From the NCBI GenBank assembly GCA_003665825.1, contig QPFY01000007.1, positions 1,426,001 to 1,490,000 on the forward strand: DNA of 64,000 nt, read 5' to 3'. Every line of letters starts with the position of its first letter. Position 1 is the stretch's first letter. The translations under genes were made by a program, and so were the position numbers. The notes under the pieces are model-generated. The model saw only the letters and a program-made list of their open reading frames with translations. It searched no databases and was not told where the DNA came from. The DNA is from Microbotryum silenes-acaulis. Lineage: Eukaryota; Basidiomycota; Microbotryomycetes; Microbotryales; Microbotryaceae. This document shows, piece by piece, positions 44,249 through 56,226 of the stretch.

Positions 44249-47028
44249 TCAATCCTGGCTGTCTTCGCGCTCTTCTCGCAGTCCTTTAGCAGCCCAGAAA
44301 GCCGCTTTCGCGGATTTGTTCGGCGCAACAGCACTCTTCTTGATAGCGGGTGGCTGTGGCGACGATCGTTTGGAAGAGGAAGCCCTCGACGCAGGAGCAC
44401 CGACCAGTACATCACCTCCGCTGCCTCCGAGTATGACATCTTGATCGTCGTGGTCACTCGACACCGAGCTTCCCTCGTCAACCTCCGAGGCATCCTCGTC
44501 CGATGAACCTCCAATGTACATCGTCAGCGCCGGCATCGCGGATGATAGCTGCAGTTTGGGCGATGTGATCGCATACCTCGACTCTTCTTCCTCGTCATCG
44601 TCGTCATCACCGACGCCGCGCAGATCGATCGTCTCCACGTCGCCAGCGGAGCCCCTGTCTCCAACGACATCGAAGACGAAGTCCCCACCCCCTGCGCCCA
44701 TCTTTTCGTGCATCTGCTTGATCTTCTTGGCTTTGCGCTGTTCGCTCCTTCTCTCGAGCTTCATCGTCGTCTTCTCCCTCTTGTTCTGCAGCCGCACTTC
44801 CTTTCTCAGCTTCTTCATCTGCTTTTTGGTCAAGCTTTGTCCAGGATTCGTCCCCATCGGGTTTTTGACCCCACCGGGCGGAAGCTTCTCCAACAGATCC
44901 TGCAGGACGCCTTGCTCGTACAGCCTGAGGTTATCGCGCCTCGCTTCAATCGCCGCGCTGGTCATGCCAATGATGCTGCCCAATATTGACGTGCGCAAAG
45001 GATCTTCGCCTTTCCCGACCGCATTGGGAAGAACCGAACCATCCAATGCCTCGGTCTTGCGACCCTCGTTCTCCGTCGCGTCTCGCCGTGCATTAAAGAC
45101 CGACACCCTTTGGTAGATAGTCGCCGTCAAGCTTTCGTAGCCGCCACTGAGCGTCTGCCGGACCCGAACGATGCCGTGACTTCCCCCCGAGACGTCATTC
45201 GAAGGATCATTGGGATCCTCGATCGAGAGCAGGTAAGGCTGGTTCGGGCGGTACCATCCTTTGTCGTGCTTGTTGAAATAGCCTCCACGATGGCGGAGCG
45301 TGATCCCTGTGAGGTCAAAGTTGAACTGTCGCCCGTAGTAGTCGAGAAGTTCGACGAAAAGCAGGCCAATGTTGCGCGAGGGTTCGATGGTCGAGACTTG
45401 CATTCTGGGATGAAGCTGTGGTGTTTTGGAAGTCGGAGCGTTAGCGTGTGGAATGGGAGCCACGACGTGAACCACCAGCTACTCTTACTTGAAGGAATGA
45501 GATGACCAAGCAGATGATGGAGTAGCTGCCTAGGCCACCGGTAAAGACCTCGTTCATCCCGCGCTGGTTCAAAAAAGCCTTGAGCAATAGGACCAGGCTT
45601 CTCGCGACGCCGTGATCGACAATGTGGGGGGCGATGGATTGGTCCAAGAAAAGGGCATCGGGGTCCTGGACTTTGCTCTTCTCTTCCACTGCTTGTTCTT
45701 TTCCCTTGCCTTTTCCTCTGCTAGTCTTCTTGCCATCTTCGTGCGCTGAAGAGGAGCCGCTTGACGAGTTTGCCCCCGGCTCAATGTATCCAGCTTCACG
45801 AAACGAGTAGTCCTCAAGCATCTGCCTGACTCGAACGGCGGCTTGGACTCCACTTTCCTGGTTGACGCTCAGATCGACCGAGAATCCACCAAACCGGGTC
45901 ACGAACTTGACGATCGGGACCCTCGCTTTGGCGATGACGACGAGACTAGTCGGTTCGGCCAAACTCGAATGAAGCAACAGGGAGGCGAGGCGATGCAGCA
46001 ATGCGCTCGAAGGCTTGAGAGGCGGGGCGGGCATGGTGGGACACAGCACGACGAGATCGATATCTCCACCGGGGAGATAGAGGCCTGTTCCGACTGAGCC
46101 AAAGCATTCAACATCGGCGTCAGGCCACATGGATTGGATCGTGCGCCGGACGAGTTCGACCGTCCATATCCGCAGCTCGTGTTCGATCGGGTTGGGTGAG
46201 ATGTATTCGATGAAAGCATGGGCCTCCAGGTTCAGCCTGTGCAATTCTGGATGTCAGCTATTCTGCAATCCTGCCCTCACGCGCATCGATCGCAGCGAGT
46301 ACTCACATTTCAATTGCATTCGTCGCCTTTTCCCAATCAACGCCCGGTGTTTCGCACCACGGCATCGTTCTCCCCTTTTCTCGCCGTCGCAAGTTGGAGG
46401 TGTCGTCCTCCCTTTTCTGCTCGTACTCATCAAGCTTCCTCTTGTGCGCGGCGACGGTTGGTGTCGTGGCCCGACTGGATCGGTTCGAGCGCTGAGGAGT
46501 TTCTCTTCTGCGACCGGATCCAGACCTTGCCCCGCCTCGATGGTCCGAGTAGGACGGTGTCGGAGGTGCGATTTCGTCCAAGTCGAAGTCGAACGAGATG
46601 AAATCCATCTGCTGCTCAAACTGAGCGCGAGCGGCTGAATCCGGCGTCGAGGTCGTTGCGGTCTCTGGCACGATTGGAGCCGACTTGGACGTTTGAGGGG
46701 TCGAATGAGACGGAGTGTTTCGCGGGGGGGTCGCCGTCGAAACTTGAGCTTGGGCCATGGCGCCATGAACGGCTTTGGACAGCAACGAAGAAGGATTGCC
46801 GGATCGGGATGACGCAGTCGGAGTGCTCGCGGTCGCTTTTAACGATGACGATGACGGCGACGACAACGACGATGTTGCTGCTCGTCCTGCTTTGTCGACA
46901 CGCGTCTTTTTGGAAGGACGAGTCACGGCAGGTGAGGCCTCAGTACCATTGATAGTCGGCGTGGGATTGATTTGTAACGGCTCTGAGTCGGCCAAGTCGG
47001 CGTAATCGACCGTCGAACGCGAGGCCAT
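44249..47028 (-). CDS. Non-canonical poly(A) polymerase, Trf4/Cid14 type
   Basis: ATG at 47028 (MASRSTVDYADLADSEP). The first 240 residues are Ser/Thr-rich and likely disordered. After an intron near 46,315-46,240 the catalytic domain reads LNLEAHAFIEYISP, then CFGSVGTGLYLPGGDIDLVVL (two Asp of the nucleotidyltransferase DxD) and GFSVDLSVNQ (third Asp). The PAP-associated part follows: HGVARSLVLLLKAFLNQRG, LGSYSIICLVISFL, and after a second intron LLFVELLDYYGRQFNFD and GITLRHRGGYF. The long C-terminus is Lys-rich, then acidic, with a KKQMKKLRKEVRLQNKREK coiled-coil-like stretch. Proteins of this type add short oligo(A) tails in the nuclear TRAMP complex and mark RNA for the exosome. In fungi they also take part in RNA surveillance of heterochromatin. 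The stop is at 44249. Confidence 0.92.
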
Positions 47029-47490
47029 CAGGAACGTTGAGCTTCGTGGATCGGTTGCGAAGTCTGCCCGAGGCTTGCGGAGGAGGCAAAGGAGCTCGTG
47101 GGTAGGCGGAGGGAAAAGCCTAGCTTGTTTACGAATCGAAAGGATGACCAAGCTCTTGTGGTGATGATGAGAAACGGTGACACTCTTTGCGGACGCGCGG
47201 GAGCCCTTTGAACACAAGTTCACGAAGCGCGACGCTGCCGTGACGGTCTGACCTGGTCTTGACGGTGACACTACGATGACGCGCTCGCCGGCGCTCGCTG
47301 TCGTGCAAAGGGGATCCGTCCGAGCTGGTCCGAGCGCGAGCGTGCTCGAGCCTCGCCAAGTGGGCTCAAAGTGCGTTCCCTCCAGCTTGGCTCGCTCTCA
47401 GTGCGACACACCCCGTATCGACCTTACGTCTCTTTGCTGCACTTGGAATCGACAAGGGCTCGACGCCTCGTGGAGTTTGTGCAGCTAGCG
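47029..47490. promoter_or_regulatory. Divergent promoter of Trf4-like and F-box genes
   Basis: The 462 bp between the two divergent start codons must carry both promoters. No clear TATA box or other defined site was identified. Confidence 0.45.
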
Positions 47491-49770
47491 ATGGTCAAGC
47501 TCAAGCGTGCTCGGTCACGTTCTCCGTCGCCGTCGCTGGATCGGGAGCAAAGTGGCGGCAATGACGATGCTGGCAGTGCTTCGACATCCACGTCCACCTC
47601 GAAGCGCCGCAATGGTCACCCACGACTGCGATTCAAACAACATCAGCATGCACCAGCAACGCCCGCAACAGCCTCCAGCACCACCTCCTCCACCGCAGCA
47701 ACCCATCGAGGGCGGGGGGCCGCTCCAGTCGCGCCAGTGCCCTGGACAATTCTGCCGACACTGCCGACGCTGGAGGGATCGCTCGCTGAAGAGATCGTTC
47801 TGCGCTGTCTGAGCTACCTCGACGTACACGATGTACTCAACTTAGCCACCGTCAGCTCGGGATGGTGCAGGCTGACCCATGACAACCAAGTGAGTCATAC
47901 CCATCCAGATCGAACTTCATCTCAAGCGGAGCTAATCTGATCATTCGTTCAAAACCAACAGCTCTGGAAGCAGCTCTACACCAGGACGTATGCACCCTCA
48001 GCAACATCTCACACATCTTCGACAGCCTCATTCTCGCGACCGTGGAAAGATTTGTACAAAATCTCGTTCAACTGGAGACGGGGCCATACTCGAACGAGCG
48101 TATTGCGATCCTCCGTCCGCAAAGCCGTCCTGCCACCTTTGCCCCTGACGATCGACGAACCAAATGATGGGTCACACACTACGGGGCCAGATACTGAGAC
48201 GCCTTTGAATCGACCCCACCCCCGCGTTGTTCGGCCATTCGCATACACACCGACCGCGACAGCTCGGAGTCGAGTGTCGCCCAACTCGGCTTTGCAGAGC
48301 AACACCCTGGTCCAGTTCTACCGCAATATATATTTCCTCGGCTCCCGATCGACACATCCATCCTCGGTCATCCCACCGGTCCAGGTTCAGCAGGCACTTC
48401 CGGATGGCTCTACCATCTTACTCGGAGAGATCATATCGCCGAATCTGCTCGCTTCGTACCAACGATCCTCGGCAGGCTTCACACCTGCCGTCTCGATTAC
48501 ATCGATACAACTTGACGAGGCACCCAACACCTCGTTCGATACAAGCCACCAAGTCGAACTCGCTGTCTTTCTGTCGACTGGTCAATTCTCCTTATTCTCC
48601 GTCACGCTCCCACACTCGACAGCTCCCTTCGAATGGCAAGAGGTCCACACTTCCCCGTTAACCATGGCATCGACTATGGCTCAGTCATTCGATCCCGTTG
48701 TTCTCGCCAGATACCATGGGTCTCTCCTGGCCACCTGCTCGAGGTCATTCGTGGTGCGGTTCTACCATGTCATCCGACGTCCAGCAGCAGGCACCTTCGG
48801 AGGATCGCTTGTGATCGAGGCTTCGGACCGACTCCAGACGACTGAATCATGGGCACCCGTCAGTCTTTCCCTCGAGAAGCTACCCGACCCCTTCGCCTCG
48901 GATACCCACGATTATCGCAAGCGATCAAAAGCGTCGTCTCTGCCTCAAGCGTTCAAACTTGTCCTCGCTTATGCGACTCCCGTCTTCCCGGACTCGTGGT
49001 CCGTCGGCGTGCAGCAATTCGAGGTGACCCTCACCCCACACCACGATGCCTTGAACCTGTCAGGCATCATGATTAAGTCTCAGCACGCTGTCGCGCGTCT
49101 TGCCGCCGGCATGTTCGCGTCACCGACTTACCCACACCTTTCCTCCTCGCGGGCGTCGTTAGTGACTGCGATCGAGCACTTGGGCGATCACGTCGTTATC
49201 TCACGAGCGGACAACACTTTGGACGTCTACCTCCTGACCGCGGATCCAAAAACGGAGCACCTCGGCATTCAACATATCGAGACTCTGTTCGGGCACACAG
49301 CAAGAGTTTCGAGTCTGGCATTGGTGCCGGGCATGGGAGATCGCGTTTCTGCAAGTGCGCCGGCGACGTCCTCCACCTTGCGCACGACGCGTGAGCATGA
49401 TCTGCGCAACAGCGTGTCGGCGGGCCAAGTCGTCAGCGCGAGTGAAGATGGCAAAGTGAAGATCTGGGATCTTGGGCCACCCCGTCAACATTCGAAGCGC
49501 TCCACCGGTGTTGTTCCCTCGGCACCCATCGACGTCACGGAAACCGGACGTACGAGCCTCTCTTCCGAAGAATCGAAGGACCGAGCGCAAGGGGTGTCAA
49601 CATGGGTTCAGCTCGTTTCCAAGCGTTCACAGAGGCAGCGTGAGACCGTAGTTTGCGTTGCTTTGGACATGGAAAAGATTGTGACCGTCGTCAGGAGAAG
49701 GCGAAGAGCCGGCGATGGGGATGAAGCGGATGGGGAGGAGGAGATGATCCGGATTTTGAGGTTTGATTGA
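47491..49770 (+). CDS. F-box protein with WD-type repeats
   Basis: ATG at 47,491. A disordered Ser/Thr and His/Pro-rich N-terminus (about 100 residues) precedes an F-box: LAEEIVLRCLSYLDVHDVL then VSSGWCRLTHDNQ, joined by one intron (about 47,890-47,961) to LWKQLY. A second conserved block, PWKDLYKISFNWRRG, follows. The rest (to the stop at 49,768-49,770) looks like a degenerate beta-propeller; the clearest WD repeat is near the end (GHTARVSSLALV and VSASEDGKVKIWDLG). F-box proteins link substrates to SCF ubiquitin ligases, with the propeller as substrate reader. The substrate is unknown. The tail is basic. Confidence 0.85.
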
Positions 49771-50372
49771 GAGCCGCTGTGTAGTTGTGTAGTTCTTTTT
49801 CTTGGAGTGCGTTGGAAATTCGTTGTTGTTTTTATTAGAGTGGTTGTGATTGTCGTTATCTGATGATGTTTCAAATTCCGAGCTCGGACCTCTGGTCGCG
49901 GTACCGGATGAAGGTGATCGTTTCACCGAGCAGGAGGACGTCATCAATCGACAAAGTTTCGCTCCAGTGGGAAAGCAATCACTACGAACAAATCGCTCGA
50001 GCCGGAATACATCCGCCACACGCCATATCAATCTAGAAAATGTCTGAATTGAGTCCGGTACTCTGCCAAAATACGCTGCCGTAGGACTTGCATCCACTGT
50101 GTACCTACCTATAAATGCAGCGCGACGGCCGTGCGACATTTGACGTCGACAATTACGAAATGGGGATTCGCACTTCGGCGAACCTCGCTAAGAGGCACTC
50201 CAGGCACGCCCACATAGCGCTGCGGCGATGATTGGTCCCCAGACATGCCAGACAGGGCCAGACTCGAAAACGATCAATGCAGTGAATTTGGCTTGGAGGC
50301 TTTTACCCACTACTGGCCTCCACGCTCGTACCTCTACCTTCAACGTTCACATCAACCCACCACCCCGCCAGC
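49771..50372. other. Intergenic
   Basis: No gene recognised. It probably contains the F-box gene terminator region and the promoter of the next gene. Confidence 0.5.
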
Positions 50373-52575
50373 ATGTCGTCGATGATGTTGGGGGGTACAT
50401 CGTACATCACCGACGATGACCTGACCCCGCTCGAGCTGTACTCGCTGCGCCACGACGTCGACGCTGGCTGTCCCGGTTCGCGCCCACCCACAGCTTCGTC
50501 ACATGATCGGATCGACGGCGGCCGAGCTGTAGCTGCGGCGGGCGCATCGGCTACCTCCGCCAACGCTCACACCCTGCCGACCTCGCCACTGTGCTACAGC
50601 GAGAAGCCACTGCCTCCGAGGAAGCATGTGTCGTTCTGCCCCTTGGCGTTGCTGATCGAATGCGCGGCCGACTGCAAGATTACCAAGGCCGCGTCGACGA
50701 TCCTTTGCGGAGCGGGCGGCAACTCCAGCTCGAATAGTGCGGGGGGGACAGCAGCAGCAGCAGCACCGGCCGGCGCCACCGCGAGCGTCGCCACAAGCAC
50801 AAACAGCGACTACGCCTCCGCCATAACACCTACATCCCCTGTTATGAGCTCGGCAAACAGGAACAAGTCCCGAATCGGCGTCAAGACGTATTGGTGAGTG
50901 CTCTTAATCCACCAAGGGGGCGTGCTTTGTGGGATCCACGCCTGAGGTTCGAGAAGCGCCTGAGCTGACTGTATGCTGTTTCACACCTGCTACTCGGAAC
51001 CTTCCCTGCCTTCGGGTTACGGGTCTCCCACTCCCTGCGCTCCTCGGTTACCCAATTTGAAAATTTCCACCTCGACCGTGAACGCTTCTCAGCCTCGACC
51101 TCCCCAAAGCCTCGAAAGCGACGGCCAAAGCATGGCAGGTGGTCTGTGCAAATTTCTCGACCGGTCTCCAACCGCTCCTCCCCCCTGGCGCTGGGTCTTC
51201 CGGATCTAGGAATACGGTCACCTACTCCTCAAACAGAGCAAGACAGTCATCTCCCGAACGTGACCAGGATCGAAGAATGTTTGCCCGGTCGCGCTCGGAT
51301 TCGGCTTCGTCCCTCGGATCGAGTCGGGGATCATTCTCTTCGACGGGCAAGTACGACCAAGACGACGAGCATGAGGACGAGAGCCGCGGTCGAACAGGGG
51401 ACGTCAGCCATTTACCCGGTTTCATCCCTAATGCTCCGTCGCGAATCACGATCAAATTGCCCAGTTTGCAGCGGAGAGGGACCTTGCCGTCGTCCGGATC
51501 ATTGTGTCCCGTCCGGAGCTGTCTCAAAGCACGATCCGCATCAAAGTCATCCTCGAAACCTTGCCAGACCGAGCCCGGCGTCGAATCTCCCACTATCCCT
51601 TATCCTTCAAGGCTCTCTACATCCCCAACAACAATTGCATCCCCTGCCTCTTCGCGGACAACGCGCTCGACCCCCTGTATCTCGCCCGTTGACTCTGCCC
51701 CGATGGCACATCGAACACTCATGGCCAGCCACCTCTCTCCCGACCGGCACGCCCTGACCATCCCTCTTATCGACTGCTGCGAGCGATGTTCGCGAGCGAC
51801 CGAAGTCGGCCTGTGCGCTGATGAGGACTACGAAGAGCCGTGGAGCAAAGCCGCGAAGAGGAAGCGCAAGTTTGACGCTAAGCGCAAGGCCGGGGTAGTC
51901 AACACGGGCAAAGACGCTACGAAGCACGATGGCACTTCGAAAGAGGTGCTCGTGGACGCTGTTTCGTGTTTGGATGCCGGGTTGGGGTTCAAACGAGCCA
52001 CTTTGGCGGGACCGACAGACACGACGATGGATTCCGACAAGATAGGCGACGAGGAAGAGGAGGACGTCGGGGTACCGACGCAGGGGTTGATTGCTGCGGC
52101 CGTCGTTGACGAGATAGGCAAGAAGGTTGTAGTCGATGAACCGGAAGAGGATGGAGAACCGAACATGGCTTCGGGAGAAGAAGAGGGATCGGGGCTGGAC
52201 AGCCCTGCAACATCGATCGAGCCACGGTCAGCCGAACCATCTACGGCCAGTGCGGACGAATTTGGCGCCCCGGAGGAGCATCACGTCACTCAGGCCACTA
52301 CTGCAAGCGTTAAAAAACTCATCACATCGCCTCTCGTCTCCGAGCTCGCTCCTGAGACACCTTTGTCCGAACCGAAATTATTTTCCGCAGCCGACATCCT
52401 CCCACCTCAAGTCTCTGTCGTCACACCCAATGGCAACAAGGCATTGGTTTCGTCCTCAAGCACACGGCCGGCTCCAACAAAACGCAAGCTATCACTGTTG
52501 AACTTTGGAAAAGGGATCGTCGACGCCGGATTTGTAGCGAATTTTGGCGGTGGATCGTCGAGGCCGTTCGTTTGA
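50373..52575 (+). CDS. Low-complexity protein of unknown function
   Basis: ATG at 50,373 (MSSMMLGGTSYITDDDLTP). Exon 1 carries Ala/Ser-rich stretches and one conserved-looking block PPRKHVSFCPLALLIECA. The KHVSF piece fits the loose RVxF consensus for protein phosphatase 1 docking, but this is only a motif match. A donor at about 50,894 (TATTG-GTGAGT) leads to a middle exon starting near 50,990 (YSEPSLPSGYGSP). The last exon is open to the stop at 52,573-52,575, with Ser-rich, acidic and KRKRKFDAKRK-type basic stretches. A repeated short motif, VRSCLKARS, is also seen. The join between middle and last exon could not be made in frame with certainty. No known domain was recognised; it may be a regulatory or nuclear protein, but this is not supported. 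Confidence 0.55.
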
Positions 52576-53133
52576 TTGCTGGGTTCGGGCCCGAGTGTTG
52601 TGTACTGTATCCGTTTGGCAGATTAGTGGAGACTCACCACCTATTATATGTTTCATTTCAGAGTGACTTCTATTTCTGCGATTGTTGTGGATCTTTGTAT
52701 TGAAATAACGTGATGCAGCCTGGATTGTGTCAAAAGTGGCTTTATGATGGGGCGGCATCAGGTATTTCCTCGTCATATTACTCAGATTACCTGGTCGCTG
52801 TTGGGGTTTGTGTCGTGGGCGGGCTTTGTGTCGTGGAGCAATGGATTGTAGAGTGACAAAAAACGATGCACGACCACATAGTTCAGCTGGCAGCCCCGAG
52901 CTTCGAACGTCCTTCGCTCACTCTCAGTTCGGAGCAGATTCCAGAAGCTCTCCGACCCTATCCAGCCCGCGCCGGAGCACCTTGCGACGCAAGTTTCACC
53001 CGGCGAAATCCACTATCACCGAAGCCACCTATAAGCTTTCGCCTTTTAATCTGGTGGCACTGACTGGGTCACCCCGCGCGGTGTGGTACGGCGTCTCCAG
53101 GCTCCAGCCCCGGGCCTGTGCTCGTCGCCTTCG
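52576..53133. other. Intergenic, start of the repeat-rich tract
   Basis: No gene recognised. Sequence from about 52,850 may already belong to the 3' end of the LINE remnant that follows. Confidence 0.45.
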
Positions 53134-54990
53134 CTACCACACACGCTGGGTTAAAGACCTTCTCGCGCTAGAGCACATGTAGTCCATACAAAACAAAGAG
53201 GGGAGTATTGAGGAAGTACCGTAAAAATATATCTCGTTTGTCGTAGTGTTGATTGAAATCTGAGAAATCCAAGAAACTTGGTTGGGTGGAGTCTTCCGCG
53301 CACCCGAGGATTGCCAAAGTTGCCAAACTGAGAAAGAAGACCAAGCGTCGCGCGCCGCGCGTGGCGTTCTCGACTCTCCTCCGCTCCCGTCCCTGCTCAT
53401 TCGCCGTGGCCAACTCGCATCCGGCCTCGATCCTACTCCTCTACTTCGATTAAGGGCTTCATCAATAGCCTTCAAAATGACCCAGACGGAGTCCTCCCCA
53501 TCCACACGTGTGTCCACATGCGTCGGGCCTTGCCAACCCCTCACTGTTGGAGCTCGAGGTCGCCGTACGGTGGCCCTGGTACCCGCCAGCGCCTTGGTCA
53601 CCAGACGGTCTTGAGTGCATTGTTCGGCTCCTTGACCCTTCTTCGCTGCGTGGAGGGTGCTACCCTTGGCCAGTAGAACCTCGTACCCCGGACACACGCC
53701 GGTTGAGGCAAGAAACTCGGTCAGGAGTCGGGATGCCGCCACGTTCGAAACGTACAGCTGAATGTCGTCCGGGGGTAAGCCTCCTTCTTCATCTGCCTGC
53801 GAAAAACGCGACGCTGATCCTGGGATTGCTCGCACGAGAGCACGACGTGCTCCAAAGTCTCCGCCGCGCCGCGTGATAGAGCTTAAAGTGGGACGGTCCG
53901 GGTGGTGAGTCGTCGAGCTTGCGAAGCTCCGCGCCTGTCTTGCCGTTCTTCCACTCCCTTGCCCACATCTGGCTGAGACGCTCCTTGAAATGTCGTCGCA
54001 GTGCCGTCTTCGAAGCCGGAATCGCGTTGGGTCGCTCGATCTCCAGCCCGTCCTTGATCGACTCGGCATCGATCATTTTGGTCGCCTCCTTCGCCGCCTC
54101 GTCAGCGAGCTCGTTGCCGTCGATCTCGACGTGCCCTGGGATCCACTGGAGCTTGATCGATGTTGTGAGTCCGAGCTTCTTCTTGAGTTCCAGGTACCGG
54201 CGGCGGATCTCGATGCGCTGTTCCTGCCCTGGCCCTCGTCGGGTCGAAGTCGCGGCACGGACGGCGGCCTGGTAGTCGACGCAGATGACGATCCTGCTGG
54301 GTCGGGTTGAGGGCGGGGCACGGAGGAGTGTCTGCATGGCGCGCTTAGACCGTTTGCTGCGTGCTGAGCGCGCGTGCCTATGAGAAGTGGACAATCGAGT
54401 CCTCAGTTTGCCAGATGACTCGGAGAACTGCTGCTGACCCCATCATCGATCCATCGCTGTAGGCACCCACATCCTCGGGCTCCAGTGAAGCAATGAGCTG
54501 GTCGTGGTTTCCGGCCGCCTCGTCCTTTTGATTCTGCGATGCATGTCTCCGGCGGCTCGAACTCGTCCCATGGGGGGGATGGGTCGACCATTTAGATCGT
54601 CTCTCAAACCACTAGGTGTCCGTCGTTGTTGCGAAGGTCTGGGAACGCATGGGCAAGCTGGTCGATGGGAGTGGGGTGAATAGCGTGGCCATGACGTCTG
54701 GGAAACGTCAGAGCTGCTGCCTCGAGGAACTTTCGCTGCAACGGATGCTCTTGGGGGCCGAGAGCAGCCGTGTAGCCGCGTTGTGCGATCGGTGAGTGAT
54801 CCTGAGGTGAGTCGGCCGGAGATTTGTCTCGACTTCGGCAGCTGCACCACTCGTGCTCCTCGGTAGTCCGGCGACGCGCTTCGCGGCCTCGGTGTTGACA
54901 CACTCGAGCAAGGTCCTTGGTCTGGTCGGGCTTGTACCATACCGTCGACGCGTAGTCCGGCCTGGGATGGACACAGGCGACCACGGCTTG
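53134..54990 (-). pseudogene. LINE remnant: reverse transcriptase end and RNase H, frameshifted
   Basis: On the minus strand the right end begins with a reverse-transcriptase C-terminal segment spread over several frames (RPDYASTVWYKPDQ, then AAKRVAGLPRSTSGAA and LRPTHLRITHRS), showing frameshifts. Further on is an RNase H domain with ICVDYQAAVRAATST and WIPGHVEIDGNELADEA. Nothing resembling endonuclease or the FADD active site remains, so the copy is 5'-truncated and dead. It belongs to a LINE group with RNase H, unlike the intact LINE at 2757-9750, and may be the same family as the fragment at 3-188. The border at 53,134 is approximate. Confidence 0.75.
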
Positions 54991-55037
54991 TCAACGCATG
55001 CGACTAAATGGAAGTTGAGGGGCCACCGTTATGAAGT

Positions 55038-55307
55038 TGTGACGCCTGCTCAAGCGGTGGTAAGGCTCTGATCGACGGACCAAGGAGACCAGACCAAGAA
55101 GTTGCTTGAGCAGGAGAGAGAGAAGCGCGGAGCCAGTTGGCTCGGGCAAGCGCGCGGCTGGGCCAGCCGCCTCTGTCAGGCGCACGGACCCAGCCCAGAA
55201 AAGGGAGAGAGCAAGGTGTGGAAAGGCAGGCCAAAATGGAGGTAAGACAAGACAGAGAAAAGGAGACATGATGCGAGAAGGAGACATAGGAGGTTGTCAA
55301 TCTCACA
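55038..55307 (-). mobile_element. 3' LTR of a lost copia-like element
   Basis: On the minus strand it begins TGTGA and ends TCACA, perfect 5-bp inverted termini, 270 bp long. Directly before it (55,308-55,317 on plus) a GTAGGGGGGG polypurine tract is present, as expected upstream of a 3' LTR. The sequence differs from both other LTR families in the window. Confidence 0.7.
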
Positions 55308-55433
55308 CCCCCCCTACTTCGAGTATCAGGGAGCACAGACTGTAAGGATCTGAACGCCTCCGACTCCTGACACAAGCGACTGCAGGCGCTCTCCTTCGGT
55401 CTCGAACAACGCTCTTCTTCCAGGGGTTCAACA
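55308..55433 (-). pseudogene. Last codons of a copia-type pol before the 3' LTR
   Basis: About 125 bp between the polypurine tract and the next LTR insertion read as a pol-like end finishing SRGGV just before the G-tract. The rest of the element is gone. This is inferred from position and the tract. Confidence 0.4.
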
Positions 55434-55735
55434 TGTTGAATTGCATTCTGTCAAGCCTTCGAACACTTCGACTTTGGGCCGCCGTTTGACGGGCTCGTCC
55501 GCCTTTCGCCTCACGCCTTCGCCTCACGCCTTCGCCTCGGTGCCTCGCCCCCGCGCGCTTTCGCCTCGGCGCCTCGCTCCGCGCGCCTTCGCCTCCGCAA
55601 GCCTCCACCGCGCCCCCCTGTCCCTCGAGCCTCCCTGCGTGATCCTCGCACCCGGCCTCGTCCCTCGACCGATGTACACCGTTCGTCAACTCGTCCACAT
55701 CTTGGTCCGTCTGCCCGTCATTGCCTGCTCTGCCA
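55434..55735 (+). mobile_element. 5' part of a TGTTGA-family LTR
   Basis: Starts TGTTGAATTGCATTCTGTC and follows the solo LTR at 22,615 closely for about 280 bp, then breaks off next to another element at 55,736. Only the beginning of the LTR is present. Confidence 0.75.
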
Positions 55736-56216
55736 TGCTATCACGAAGGACAAAGATAGGAGAGGTGAGCCGGACGTAGGGGCTCGAGACGAGGACAAGG
55801 GCGAGTGACGAGTTGAGAGATGTTCTAGGGACTTCTCTGGTCTAGTTCCCCATCTCCGTAGCTTACTTCTCTCCTTCCTTTCTGCAACTCGAATCTTGTC
55901 AAAGGTCACATCCTTGCACTCGTCCCTCGTCCTCGCCTCTTGTGAGAAGTCGGGGACGAGGTGGCGAGCTTGAGGAGGCGAGGCACGAGGATCACGTAAT
56001 AGTGTTGAGGCTGGGGATCACGTAATAGAGCTTGGTTGAGGTTCACGTAAAAGTCGGGGGTGAGAGGGTTGTGAGTGTGTAGTCGGAGGAGAAGAGAGCA
56101 GTGCAGGTGCCGAAGCGGGGAGAGGAGGTCCGAGGCGCGGGAAGGCCGAAGTCACGCGGATGACAAAGGTGCTGAGAGGCCGAACTCGGAGTGGCGAACT
56201 TCCATTCGTGACAGCA
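55736..56216. mobile_element. 481 bp element with 12 bp inverted termini
   Basis: Begins TGCTATCACGAA and ends TTCGTGACAGCA, pairing at 11 of 12 positions. The TG...CA ends and TGTCACG-like core resemble solo LTRs of Ty3/gypsy elements, but a miniature DNA transposon is also possible. It contains several CACGTAATAG-type direct repeats (about 55,990-56,050). No matching target duplication was found: the flanks are TGCCA and CCCCC. Confidence 0.55.
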
Positions 56217-56226
56217 CCCCCGGGTT

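Noticed and set aside
52860..52990. tRNA-like sequence (CATAGTTCAGCTGGCAGC)
   Set aside because: A D-arm-like word is present, but no anticodon stem, T arm or acceptor pairing could be completed.
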